Shown here piece by piece: positions 41,501 through 49,093 of a stretch of 64,000 nt of DNA. Numbering within the stretch: the first letter of the stretch is position 1; every line of letters begins with the position of its first letter. Below the pieces are notes generated by a model that ran no database searches, was not told the DNA's origin, and saw only the letters and a list, made by a program, of their open reading frames with translations. Made by a program: the position numbers and the translations under genes. Origin of the DNA: Nocardioides albus (GTDB lineage: Bacteria > Actinomycetota > Actinomycetes > Propionibacteriales > Nocardioidaceae); the NCBI RefSeq assembly GCF_014648255.1, contig NZ_BMQT01000001.1:62001-126000 (forward strand), written 5' to 3'.

Positions 41501-43261
41501 CCGCCACACGGTTCCGCCATCGGTGGAGTACTCCACGCCCGCGACACGTCCGCCGCCGGCGTCGGTAGCGGTGCCGCTGACCGTCACGACGGATCCGTTG
41601 GCCCGGACAGAATCGTTCGCCGGCGAGGTGACGTTGACCGTTGGCCCCGCAGTGTCGGTGGACGCCGTCGCAGCGGCCAGACCGGCCATCAGGGTGGTCG
41701 GCTGGGCGCCCATGTCGGCGAGCAGGTTGACCTGCGCCTGCTGCATCCGCTGGTCGGCGGGCTCCTCGGCGAAGGCGGAGTCGTGGGTCTCGTCCAAGCC
41801 CCAGGTCCACTGCACCGTGCCGGCGCCGAAGACCAGGGCGCCGCTCGGTGCCCGGTAGAGCGTGAGGTGATGGGTGGTCGTACCGGGCTCGACGTTGTTG
41901 CCGAAGTCCTGGAGATACTCCGGGACCGCACCGGTGGTCGTCGAGAGCCGCACCAGCCCAGGTGGTCGTTCGCTGTTCAGGAGGTCCTCGTCGGACTCAT
42001 AACCGACCGTGTGCGGAGCCAGCGTCGCCGACCCCGAGGTGAGGTTGGCAACCGACGTGTTGCGCCATAGCCGGTTCTTCCCCTCGGCCGCGGTGACCTT
42101 CATCGCGAGGTCGGAGTAGTTGACCATGTACGCCGTGCCCGTCAGCCCGTTCTCGGTGCGGCCGCCGCCCCGATTCTTGGCCGCGAACCGCGGGTCGCGC
42201 CAGGTGCCGGTCCACTCCGACGAGGGATCGATCTTGGCGTTCGCCCAGGTCTCCTTGTAGGAGACCAGCGTGCGATGGGCCGTCTGGCTGCTGTCGACCG
42301 AAGGCTCGAAACGGGTCTTCCAGTAGACCTCGTTGCCGCTGAGGAACTGCAGATTCACGCCGGCGTCGCGGGCTGCCTCGACGTTGGCCCGCTGGGTACC
42401 GCTCCAGTACTCGTCGTGGCCGACGGAGAGGTACGTCTCGTGGTTGAGCAGCAGCTCACCGTGACGGTCCGCGTCAACCCCGGAGATGTAGCTGACGTCG
42501 TAGCCGTTGCGCTCCAGGAACCGCACCGCCGGATACTCGTTGGCGAAGTAGAAGTCCCGCCCGCCCGGCCCGTCACGCGTCGCGAACGGCCGGTTGTAGC
42601 TCAGCTTGTAGGCGCGACCGTTGTCAGCGCCCTGGTAGAAGGACGACCCACCGTAGGTGTTGTATGCCTGCCAGGTCGTGTCCGAGGTCTGGAAGACGAC
42701 GTCGGAGTCGCCGTCGTCATCGCGAACGATGAAGGTGATGTGGCTGGAGTCGTTGCGGTCGGCGCGGTGGAGCCGCGCAACATAGACCCCCGAGACGGCT
42801 GTCGAGGGGACGTTCCAGGAGGCCGAGACGCCCCAGTTGCCGCAGTCGGTCAGCTCGGTCGTCGATTGCGTGAGGCAGTTCGGCTGGTTCTGCGGCAACG
42901 AAGCAGAAGGATTCACCTGCGCGACCTCCCGCGCCCCGTCTCCTCCATACCATCCGGTTCGGTAGATCTTGATCGTGTAGGCGGCGGCGTCCGTGTCCAC
43001 CTTGAAGTCGATCCGGTTTCCGGCGTCGACGCTCATGTTCGTCGCGAACCCTTGGATCGAGTCGTCGCCGGCCCCGTCGACCTCCCAGACGCTCTCCGGA
43101 GTGCCCGGCTTGCTGTTCTCGCAGGCGATCTCGTTACCGGTGGGTCCGCACGGGTCGGCCGCATTCGCGACCGAGGCGGTTATCACCGTGAGACCGGAGG
43201 CTGCCATCAGCAACGCAGCTCCTGCGGCCAGGCCCCGTGGGCCCCGGATCGACTTCAACAT
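38516..43261 (-). CDS. giant secreted multidomain protein (dimethylformamidase-like domain plus four DUF4082 domains)
   Basis: 1581-residue exported protein. The signal peptide (residues 1-35) ends at VANA. Residues about 40-520 resemble the C-terminal domain of N,N-dimethylformamidase large subunits: IYRTGWYGGDGAREV, SVGHDEYWSGTQR, FLSGNEVYWKTRFE. An Ig-like segment follows at about 545-625. Then come four DUF4082 domains beginning near residues 630, 905, 1167 and 1425, each with a (G/A)IRFYKG-type core (VSGIRFYKGVGN, VTGVRFYKGANN, VTAIRFYKGPGN, VTAIRFYKGSGN), then (T/S)GTLW or GSLW, and ending NYFVDV or similar. They are separated by Big_5-type Ig-like linkers. Whether the N-terminal domain is an active amidohydrolase is unknown. 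Probably a long wall- or glycan-associated protein. Confidence 0.85.
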   Translation of the reverse strand: MLKSIRGPRGLAAGAALLMAASGLTVITASVANAADPCGPTGNEIACENSKPGTPESVWEVDGAGDDSIQGFATNMSVDAGNRIDFKVDTDAAAYTIKIYRTGWYGGDGAREVAQVNPSASLPQNQPNCLTQSTTELTDCGNWGVSASWNVPSTAVSGVYVARLHRADRNDSSHITFIVRDDDGDSDVVFQTSDTTWQAYNTYGGSSFYQGADNGRAYKLSYNRPFATRDGPGGRDFYFANEYPAVRFLERNGYDVSYISGVDADRHGELLLNHETYLSVGHDEYWSGTQRANVEAARDAGVNLQFLSGNEVYWKTRFEPSVDSSQTAHRTLVSYKETWANAKIDPSSEWTGTWRDPRFAAKNRGGGRTENGLTGTAYMVNYSDLAMKVTAAEGKNRLWRNTSVANLTSGSATLAPHTVGYESDEDLLNSERPPGLVRLSTTTGAVPEYLQDFGNNVEPGTTTHHLTLYRAPSGALVFGAGTVQWTWGLDETHDSAFAEEPADQRMQQAQVNLLADMGAQPTTLMAGLAAATASTDTAGPTVNVTSPANDSVRANGSVVTVSGTATDAGGGRVAGVEYSTDGGTVWRPADGLASWTFSYVQHGTGATAVKVRAIDDSANIGTTATRSFAVSCPCSIFGNATLAPPAVPAAADPGAAELGVRFSPTNDGFVSGIRFYKGVGNTGTHTGTLWSTSGEALAAVTFSGESATGWQQATFASPVPVAAGQTYVASYTAPQGHYAVQQWAFASDPVDAAPLFVEGGFGAPAAGVYNDAGRFPDRSHQNSNYFVDVLYSASDDSPLTATNQWPLANSSSVARTTTVSARFSKPVTATSVGVQVKDANGSAVAGSVAYDATTRTATFTPAAALAGFVKHTVTLSGTDSQGNAVTSGSTWSFTTARPPATPGVCPCSLFDEDTVPTVLQDPENAQLTLGVRFTADTVGTVTGVRFYKGANNAAPHTGTLWSANGTALAQGTFTGESTSGWQTLVFDEPVTIQKNVEYVASYRTNGYYSATPNAFAAADLSKGPLHVTSTAGAYTYGAGFPAASSPSSYLVDVVFEKGAPSLAITAQSPAPGAVSVPRGTDVRITFSSAIASGYQLSVSGPGGPVTGATTLSQAGTELAFDPAGALPPDASISVALTGVTSVEGASLAPQSWSFRTRPQESATSQTLFGDQVPQTPAVSEASPVELGTAFTPSRDGRVTAIRFYKGPGNGGTHVGSLWSSAGTRMASVTFTGETASGWQDATLSTPVAVSAGVTYVVSYLAPQGHYAATSGFFNTAWTSGDLTAPATSNGRYLYGAAGGFPTFDWGATNYFVDIVFERDAPTIGVTERDPTPGATGVEAAVDPSITFSSAVANGWSMSVTANGSSVAGSAALSGDGRTLSFTPTSALPAGATVSVSVSGVVSTDGASLPTQTWSFTTAAPVPAEVSLFTGVTPRTPATFDIMPVEVGTAFSTSVAGSVTAIRFYKGSGNTGTHTGSLWNSAGTRIAQVTFTNETATGWQTATLPTPVALTPGATYVVSYYAPNGRYASTPAALSQPRTVGPLTAPGGANGRYRYGSGGGLPNRSWNSTNYFVDVRFRPATG

Positions 43262-43303
43262 GAGGCGACATTCCTTCGTCAGCCGAGAGCGATGGTGGGC
43301 TGC

Positions 43304-44170
43304 TCACGCGGTGCGCGAGCTCTCGTCCCTGAGCCAGGTCGAGTAGTCACCGGCGCGCACGCGGCGCCGTGACATGGATCGTGCGACCACTGTCGTCCCA
43401 AGAAACACCAGCAAGTCGGGTGCGAGCTTCGGGTCGGCGAGGCCGAGGCGTACGAGCATCATGATCGAAGTGCCCGCGCCCGGCGGGCGTACGCCTTCCC
43501 GGTCGGCCTGGGTGTTGCCCGTCGCCACCCTGATGCGACGCCGAATCAGGTCCCCGAAGGTCCGCGGAGCCCGGACCACGACGACAGCAGAGTCGACGAC
43601 GACCCGCTCCTCGGGGGAGAAGGCCTCTGAGACACCCAGATCGTCGCTCATCATGGGCGGGAGCCCGTCAACACGTGCCTGCCCCTCCTCGCTGAGCGCG
43701 ATCACCCCACGGCCGAAGAGGCCTTGTCGTACGTGGGGAAGCCGCTCCCAGACCCGGTAATAGGCCCGCACCAGCCTCGAGGAGCGGGACAGCTCGACTC
43801 TGCGCGCAGGCCCGGCGGCTTGGATCCCCGGGCGCGCGAGCGATTCCACGATCCGAAGCACATCAGGGCCGGCGATGGCGCAGTCGGCGTCGACCTGCAC
43901 GCGCGGGAAGAGGTTCAGTGCCGCATTGCCCACCATCAACGCCCGAGCCTTCGAGGGCTCCTCGATCTCCACGACACGTACGCCGCCTACGGAGCGCGCC
44001 ACTTCGGCGGTGTCATCACTGCAACCGTTTGCTACAACGACGACCTCGAGAACACCGGGTTCCACCCCGGAGAGGAGCAGCCGGAGGTTGCGCTCGATCA
44101 CCGCCGCCTCATCGTGCGCAGGGATCACCACGCCGGCGGCCGGCACACGTCTCTCCCACGCGTTCGTCAT
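43304..44170 (-). CDS. family 2 glycosyltransferase
   Basis: 288-residue GT-A glycosyltransferase. AGVVIPAHDEAAVIERNLRL at residues 12-31, VVVANGCSDDTAEVARS, and the acidic motif QVDADCAIAGPD near residue 92 are clear; MMSDDLGVSEAFSPEERVVV supplies the later acidic residues. The C-terminus has one possible hydrophobic segment (APDLLVFLGTTVVARS). The gene lies 42 bases beyond the start of the giant DUF4082 gene on the same strand and so probably precedes it in one transcript. Divergent from the SRPBCC-ArsR pair. Donor unknown. Confidence 0.84.
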   Translation of the reverse strand: MTNAWERRVPAAGVVIPAHDEAAVIERNLRLLLSGVEPGVLEVVVVANGCSDDTAEVARSVGGVRVVEIEEPSKARALMVGNAALNLFPRVQVDADCAIAGPDVLRIVESLARPGIQAAGPARRVELSRSSRLVRAYYRVWERLPHVRQGLFGRGVIALSEEGQARVDGLPPMMSDDLGVSEAFSPEERVVVDSAVVVVRAPRTFGDLIRRRIRVATGNTQADREGVRPPGAGTSIMMLVRLGLADPKLAPDLLVFLGTTVVARSMSRRRVRAGDYSTWLRDESSRTA

Positions 44171-44279
44171 GCCACCGACAGTTGCCGCCCGACGGTCGTC
44201 CGAGCGCTGCGAACGCAGTGATTAGCCACTATTGGTGAGAGTCCGGCGGCGCGCGTCGGCGGGACGATCCCGGCATTGA

Positions 44280-44299
44280 ATATCAACCTCTGTTGATAT
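44280..44299. promoter_or_regulatory. ArsR-type operator ATATCAAC-CTCT-GTTGATAT
   Basis: Two perfect 8-bp arms flank CTCT and overlap a TATAAC -10-like box (44297-44302) that ends ten bases before the ATG at 44312. It is a strong candidate for autoregulation by the ArsR protein encoded two genes downstream (44973-45308); the transcript would be nearly leaderless. Confidence 0.65.
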
Positions 44300-44311
44300 A
44301 ACCTTGCAGAC

Positions 44312-44959
44312 ATGAGCACACCACCCTTCATCCCTGCCGACCACCTCGGTGCTGTGAACCGCGCCCTGACCACCACGACCCGCGGCGGCGAGGAGCTGCG
44401 CATGCTCGTCGTCGAGCGCAGCTACGACGCCACCCCGGACGAGGTCTGGGACGCGCTGACCACCAAGGAGCGCATCCCGCGCTGGCTGATGCCGGTCACC
44501 GGCGACTTCGAGGTCGGCGGCCGCTACCAGCTCGAGGGCAACGCCGGTGGCGAGATCCTCGCTTGCGCCCGCCCGAAGCTGCTCTCGATCACCTGGGACT
44601 ACGGCGACATGAGCTCATGGGTCGACGCGACCCTGACCGCCGCCGGCGACCGTACGCTGCTCCGCCTCGAGCACTCCGCCCCCGTCACCCCGGAGCAGTG
44701 GAAGGAGTTCGGCCCGAGCGCCGTCGGCATCGGCTGGGAGCAGATGCTGCTCGCCCTCGCCCTCCACCTGCCGGCCCCCGAAGCCGAGAAGATGGACCCG
44801 ATGTCCCCCGACGCACTGCCGGCGATGATCGAGCACACCAAGGGCTCCGCCGCTGCCTGGGTCGAGGCCGACATCGCCTTCGGCACGGATCCGGAGCAGG
44901 CCCGCGCCGCCGGCGAGCGCTGCGTGGCCGCCTACACCGCGATGCCGGAGCCGGAGTAA
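44312..44959 (+). CDS. SRPBCC/AHSA1-type ligand-binding protein
   Basis: 215-residue cytoplasmic START-like protein of the activator-of-Hsp90-ATPase 1 family. It begins the fold with ERSYDATPDEVWDALTTKER near residue 36, then IPRWLMPVTGDFEVGGRY, and the closing helix GIGWEQMLLALALHL near residue 145. AHSA1-like proteins next to ArsR genes in actinobacteria are common; the ligand is generally unknown. The upstream palindrome (44280-44299) overlaps its promoter, and the ArsR gene follows after 13 bases, so the pair is probably autoregulated. Not obviously linked to glycan synthesis. Confidence 0.83.
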   Translation: MSTPPFIPADHLGAVNRALTTTTRGGEELRMLVVERSYDATPDEVWDALTTKERIPRWLMPVTGDFEVGGRYQLEGNAGGEILACARPKLLSITWDYGDMSSWVDATLTAAGDRTLLRLEHSAPVTPEQWKEFGPSAVGIGWEQMLLALALHLPAPEAEKMDPMSPDALPAMIEHTKGSAAAWVEADIAFGTDPEQARAAGERCVAAYTAMPEPE

Positions 44960-44972
44960 CAGGAACAGTCGG

Positions 44973-45308
44973 TTGCACGCCTTCGACGTCCTCGGCGACC
45001 CGGTCCGCCGCCGCATCCTCGAGCTCCTGGCCGCCGGCGACCTGTCCTCGGGCGAGGTGGTCGAGACCATCTCGGCCGAGTTCGGCATCCGCCAGCCCGC
45101 GGTCTCCATGCAGCTCAAGGTCCTGCGCGAGCACGGCTTCGCCAACGTACGCCCCGACGGCACCCGCCGCATCTACTCCCTCGACACCGGCCCCATGGCC
45201 GAGGTCGACGCCTGGCTCACCCCCTTCCGCCGCTTCTGGACCCAGCACCTCGACGCCCTCGACACCGAGATCAGGCGTGGGCGCCGGAAGGGCTCCGCAG
45301 AGGGCTGA
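44973..45308 (+). CDS. ArsR family transcriptional regulator
   Basis: 111-residue winged-helix protein. FDVLGDPVRRRILELLAAGD at the start, then the recognition helix FGIRQPAVSMQLKVLREHGF and the wing ANVRPDGTRRIYSLD. No Cys cluster is present, so it belongs to the non-metal SdpR-like subgroup usually paired with AHSA1 proteins. The TTG start at 44973 follows AGGAAC. The likely operator is the perfect palindrome at 44280-44299. Confidence 0.87.
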   Translation: MHAFDVLGDPVRRRILELLAAGDLSSGEVVETISAEFGIRQPAVSMQLKVLREHGFANVRPDGTRRIYSLDTGPMAEVDAWLTPFRRFWTQHLDALDTEIRRGRRKGSAEG

Positions 45309-45350
45309 AACCGTCCCACGCTGGTTGGTCGCGACCCCGGACGCCGGTGT

Positions 45351-46976
45351 CTACGCAGTAGAGACGGCGGTCCTGGCGACGTTCTCCGGTGCCCGTCGAC
45401 CCGGCCGCGATGTCGACGGCCCGCCGGCGCTGTCGTCGCTGACCGCTGGGCCGACGAACTCCTGTCGGCCTGCGGACTCCTCGGCCAGTTGCAGACACAT
45501 CGCGCGTACGTCTCGCTTGACGACCTTCCCGTTCGCGTTGAGCGGGAGCGCGCCGACGAAGCGGACCACCTCGGGCACCATGTGCTTCGAGAGCCGCACG
45601 CGGCAGTGCGCGATCACGTCGGCGGCACGCAGCCCGGACCCTCGCTGGCGCACCACCATGAGCTCGACGCGTTCTCCGGCCACCTCGTCCGGCAGCCCCA
45701 CTGCCGCGACTGCCACGACATCCGGGAGACCGAGCACGACATCCTCGATCTCCTGACCATCGATTCGGTGCTCCCACGACTTGATGAAATCCTCGATCCG
45801 GTCGACCACATAGATGAACCCGTCATCGTCGACCTTCGCCAGATCTCCCGTACGCAACATCCCACCGGGCATCTTGCGGGTCGTCGCCTCCGGGTCGTCG
45901 AGGTAGCCGGGCGAGATGTTCGCGCCGCTGGCCCAGATCTCGCCGACCTCGCCGGGGACCACCGGAACCCCGTCACCGTCGAGCACCCGTAGATCCACAC
46001 CCGGGATCGCGCGCCCGATCGACCCCGGACGCCGGGCGAGCTGGTCGGGTGGGAGGTAGGAGAGCCGAGCGGTCGCCTCGGTCGCGCCGTACATCATGAA
46101 GACCTCTGCCTGCGACTGGGCGTGCCTCATCTGCTCGACCAGGACGGGAGCCAGTCGGCCACCTGCCTGCTGCACCGTCCGCAGCGACGGCAGTGCCGAG
46201 GTGCCGAAGGTGCTGTTGCGCAGCAGCATCCCGAAGGTCGACGGGACTCCGGCGAGACCCGTGCAGCGCGCGGACGCGATCCGATCCACCACCGCCTGCG
46301 GGAAGACGCTCGTCGACTGGATCACCAACGCAGCGCCGGCCCGCAGATGGGTGTGCAGGAGCGAGAGGCCGAAGGCGTAGGTGAACGGGAGCACGACCAG
46401 CATCCGGTCTGCCGACGTGATGTCGAGGTAGCCGAGGATCGAGGTCGTGTTCGCCTGGATGTTGCGGTGGGTGAGTCGCACCGCGCGCGGGTCGCCGGTG
46501 GTACCGGAGGTGAACATGTAGAGCGCGTCGTGGTCGGGGTCGACCTCCACCGCTTCGGACAGGTCGACAGACTCGGATCGCTGCTGCGGGATCAGCCGTT
46601 CCTTCCGCTCCACGACGACCGCGATGCTCCGGGGCAGGCTCAGTCGGAGCGCCTTTGCCTGCGCGCGTCCCACCAGCAGAGCCTCGGCACCGACCCATCG
46701 TGCTCGGGCGACCACCTCGTCGGCGGGCAAAGTGATGGCCAGCGGCACCACGACCAGGCCCATCCGGAGCGCGGCGAGATGGGCCGATACCCAGAACAGC
46801 CCGTTGGGCGCCATGATCCCGACCGGTGCGCCCGGATTCAGACCGAGCACGGAGAGCCGTCCGATGAGCACGGACACGCTGGTTCGCAGCTCTGCGAAGG
46901 TGTATTCGCGACCGGCTTCTGCGAGCGCGATCGAGTCCTCGGGCGCTAGCTCGAGAAGGAAGTCAGCGGTGTTCAA
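45351..46976 (-). CDS. AMP-forming acyl-CoA ligase / fatty-acid-CoA synthetase-like
   Basis: 541-residue adenylate-forming enzyme activating a carboxylic acid as the acyl-adenylate, then the CoA or carrier thioester. A P-loop-like MFTSGTTGDPRAVRLTHRN lies near residue 175, with Arg where most members have Lys. A YGATEATARLSYLP motif, the ATP-binding TGDLAKVDDDGFIYVVDR near residue 410 and the catalytic Lys in PLNANGKVVKRDV near residue 510 complete the set. The TTG start at 46976 is preceded by GGGGGACGGG and begins LNTADFLLELAPEDS. It is divergent from the 47140 gene. Supplying acyl groups for glycan acylation is possible; general lipid metabolism cannot be excluded. Confidence 0.83.
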   Translation of the reverse strand: MNTADFLLELAPEDSIALAEAGREYTFAELRTSVSVLIGRLSVLGLNPGAPVGIMAPNGLFWVSAHLAALRMGLVVVPLAITLPADEVVARARWVGAEALLVGRAQAKALRLSLPRSIAVVVERKERLIPQQRSESVDLSEAVEVDPDHDALYMFTSGTTGDPRAVRLTHRNIQANTTSILGYLDITSADRMLVVLPFTYAFGLSLLHTHLRAGAALVIQSTSVFPQAVVDRIASARCTGLAGVPSTFGMLLRNSTFGTSALPSLRTVQQAGGRLAPVLVEQMRHAQSQAEVFMMYGATEATARLSYLPPDQLARRPGSIGRAIPGVDLRVLDGDGVPVVPGEVGEIWASGANISPGYLDDPEATTRKMPGGMLRTGDLAKVDDDGFIYVVDRIEDFIKSWEHRIDGQEIEDVVLGLPDVVAVAAVGLPDEVAGERVELMVVRQRGSGLRAADVIAHCRVRLSKHMVPEVVRFVGALPLNANGKVVKRDVRAMCLQLAEESAGRQEFVGPAVSDDSAGGPSTSRPGRRAPENVARTAVSTA

Positions 46977-47071
46977 GTGGCCCGTCCCCCGGGATACTAC
47001 GGCCGGGACAGTTCCCGGCACCGGCAACGTCGCACGGCGCACCTGCACGCACCGGGGCCGATCCGGCAGGC

Positions 47072-47085
47072 TGCCTGAAATTGAG
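47072..47085 (+). promoter_or_regulatory. TGCCTGAAATTGAG element, copy 1
   Basis: Identical 14-bp element to that at 52405-52418. It lies 54 bases before the GTG at 47140, the same spacing as copy 2 before the ATG at 52473. Probable promoter or operator shared by two envelope genes. Confidence 0.5.
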
Positions 47086-47139
47086 TACGCAGCCGGCTCA
47101 TCGGTCTCGACCCGGCTCCGGCGCGCGTCGACTGGTCTC

Positions 47140-47796
47140 GTGAACCTCAAGCGCCTCATCCTCTTCGTGCTGCTCGGCGTGCTCGTCGGGATCACGATCT
47201 TCTGGGTGCCCGGGCGCTTCGCCGACTCCGCCGCCATCGAGGACGACGAGGGCTCTGCTGGTGCCTCGGCATCTCAGTCGGGCTCGCCAGGAGCCGCGGC
47301 CAGCTCGGAGCCGAGCACCGGTTCAGGCTTGGGCCGGACGTCGAAGCCGGCGACCGAGGCGCTGCCCAAGGCGGCCTCGACCCCGACCGAGTCGGGTCTC
47401 CCCGGACTCGCCGCGAAGCCACGTACGAAGACGGCGGCCCTGGTCTCCGAGCCGCTGCCGAAGCAGGCGGTCCGCAAGGACGCCCTGGTGGCCGGCTACC
47501 CGACCGCGCTCGCACCCCCTTCGCGCACCACCGTCGACGTCTCCAGCGTCTCGCCCACCACGGGCGTCCTCCAGGTGGCGCTGACTGCGAGCTGCCGGAA
47601 ACCCTGCGACGTACTCCGCCACTATCGGACCCGCCTCGCGCAGCACGGCTTCAAAGAGGTCACGACGACGTCGGTCGAGAACACGCCGGTGACGTCGCTG
47701 AGCCGCGGAGATGAGACGGTGAGCGTCACGGTCACCCGGACCAGCCGTCGCCACGTCGACTTCAGCCTCTACTCCGTCCTCCGCACGAAGTCCTGA
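47140..47796 (+). CDS. single-pass membrane-anchored hypothetical protein
   Basis: 218-residue protein with one N-terminal transmembrane helix (RLILFVLLGVLVGITIFWV), a long Ser/Ala/Pro-rich spacer to about residue 115 and a C-terminal extracytoplasmic domain of about 90 residues containing two cysteines (TASCRKPCDVLRHYRTRL) that could form a disulfide. I do not recognise the family. The GTG start is supported by the hydrophobic N-terminus and by TGCCTGAAATTGAG 54 bases upstream. It precedes the MFS gene by four bases and probably shares its transcript. Confidence 0.7.
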   Translation: MNLKRLILFVLLGVLVGITIFWVPGRFADSAAIEDDEGSAGASASQSGSPGAAASSEPSTGSGLGRTSKPATEALPKAASTPTESGLPGLAAKPRTKTAALVSEPLPKQAVRKDALVAGYPTALAPPSRTTVDVSSVSPTTGVLQVALTASCRKPCDVLRHYRTRLAQHGFKEVTTTSVENTPVTSLSRGDETVSVTVTRTSRRHVDFSLYSVLRTKS

Positions 47797-47800
47797 GCCG

Positions 47801-49093
47801 GTGTATCTGTCCCTCAGCGACCGCCCCGCCACGGGTGCCGAGCCGCGGCAGCGCGACGGGCGGGTCTCCCGGACCGTCGTCACCCTCGGCATCGTCAGCC
47901 TGCTGACCGACATCTCCTCGGAGTCGGTCTCGGCGATCCTGCCGCTCTACCTGACCGCGGTGGTGGGGCTCTCCCCGGTGGCGTACGGGCTCATCGACGG
48001 GCTCTACCAGGGTGTCTCCTCGCTGGTGCGGATCGCGGCCGGGTGGGCGGCCGACCGCACCGACCGGCCGCAGCCGGTGGCGCTGGCGGGCTACGCGATG
48101 AGCGCGGTCGCGCGGCTCGGGCTGATCTTCGCCGGCGGCTTCGGGACGATCTCGGCGGCGATCTCGCTGGACCGGGTCGGCAAGGGCGTACGCACCGCTC
48201 CGCGCGACGCGATGATCGCCGCCTCCAGCGACCCGGCGCACCTCGGCCGCAGCTTCGGCGTCCACCGGGCGCTGGACACGATCGGGGCCACGCTCGGGCC
48301 GCTGCTGGCGTTCGTGATCCTGTGGCGGATCGCCGACGGCTACGACACCGTCCTGGTGGTCTCGCTCGGCTTCGCCGTGCTCGGGGTCGCGACGATGGCC
48401 TGCTTCGTCCCGTTCCGCACCGGCGCCCGAGCCCCGCTGGTCGAGCCTGGCGAGCGCCAGCGAGCCAGTGTCGAGACCAACACATTCCGCTGGCGCGCAG
48501 CCCTGACCCCGGGCCTTCTCCGCCTGACCGGCGTGTCCGCCGTGCTCGCCCTGCTCACCATCGGTGACGGCTTCGTCTACCTGGCGCTGCTGGAGACCGG
48601 CGGCTTCGCGGCCCAGTGGTTCCCGGTCCTCTACGTCGGGACCAACCTCGCCTACCTCGCCCTGGCCGTCCCGATGGGCCGGCTCGCCGACCGGGTGGGG
48701 CGGGTCAGGGTCCTCGTGCTCGGCCATCTTCCGCTCGCGGCCGCCTACCTGTGCGCCGCGACCGGGTCAGGGATGCTCTGGACGACGTGCGCCGCGGTGC
48801 TCCTGCTCGGCGTCTTCTACGCCGCGACCGACGGCACCCTGGCCGCGGTCGCCGGGCAGCTGGTCCCCGAGACCGTACGCGCCAGCGGCATCGCCACCGC
48901 CCAGACCGCGGTCGCGCTGGCTCGGCTCGTCGCGGCCACCGGCTTCGGCCTGCTCTGGTACGCCGTCGGCCCCCGGGTCGCGCTGCTCGCGGTCTGCGCG
49001 GTGCTGGTCGCCGCTATTCCGGCCGGGCTCGCGGTGATGCGCCGGGCCCTGGTGGTCGAGCCTGTCGAGACCCCCGCAGGGAGCCGATCGTGA
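47801..49093 (+). CDS. MFS transporter with repeat-derived segments
   Basis: Twelve-helix major-facilitator protein of 430 residues. Seen: LTDISSESVSAILPLYLTAV near residue 35, GLIDGLYQGVSSLVRIAAGW, RVGKGVRTAPRDAMIAASS near residue 125, and PMGRLADRVGRVRVLVLG in the second half. The LTDISSE and GKGVRTAPRDA elements are typical of a subgroup of poorly characterised actinobacterial exporters. Two copies of a dispersed repeat are embedded in the coding sequence: LVEPGERQRASVETN in the central loop and VVEPVETP at the C-terminus. The TolB-like gene starts inside its stop (GTGA). Confidence 0.82.
   Translation: MYLSLSDRPATGAEPRQRDGRVSRTVVTLGIVSLLTDISSESVSAILPLYLTAVVGLSPVAYGLIDGLYQGVSSLVRIAAGWAADRTDRPQPVALAGYAMSAVARLGLIFAGGFGTISAAISLDRVGKGVRTAPRDAMIAASSDPAHLGRSFGVHRALDTIGATLGPLLAFVILWRIADGYDTVLVVSLGFAVLGVATMACFVPFRTGARAPLVEPGERQRASVETNTFRWRAALTPGLLRLTGVSAVLALLTIGDGFVYLALLETGGFAAQWFPVLYVGTNLAYLALAVPMGRLADRVGRVRVLVLGHLPLAAAYLCAATGSGMLWTTCAAVLLLGVFYAATDGTLAAVAGQLVPETVRASGIATAQTAVALARLVAATGFGLLWYAVGPRVALLAVCAVLVAAIPAGLAVMRRALVVEPVETPAGSRS
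48437..48478. repeat. dispersed TCGAG/CGAGA repeat inside the MFS gene (long form)
   Basis: CTGGTCGAGCCTGGCGAGCG at the left and CCAGTGTCGAGACC at the right frame a 42-bp in-frame element encoding LVEPGERQRASVET, in the cytoplasmic central loop. It is the longer relative of the element at 49051. Confidence 0.65.
49051..49072. repeat. dispersed repeat at the 3' end of the MFS gene (short form)
   Basis: A GGTGGTCGAGCCTGTCGAGA-CC element, the near reverse complement of the GGTCTCGACAAGCTCGACCA-CC copies at 57173 and 57378. It is translated as VVEPVET in the last residues of the MFS protein. Confidence 0.7.
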
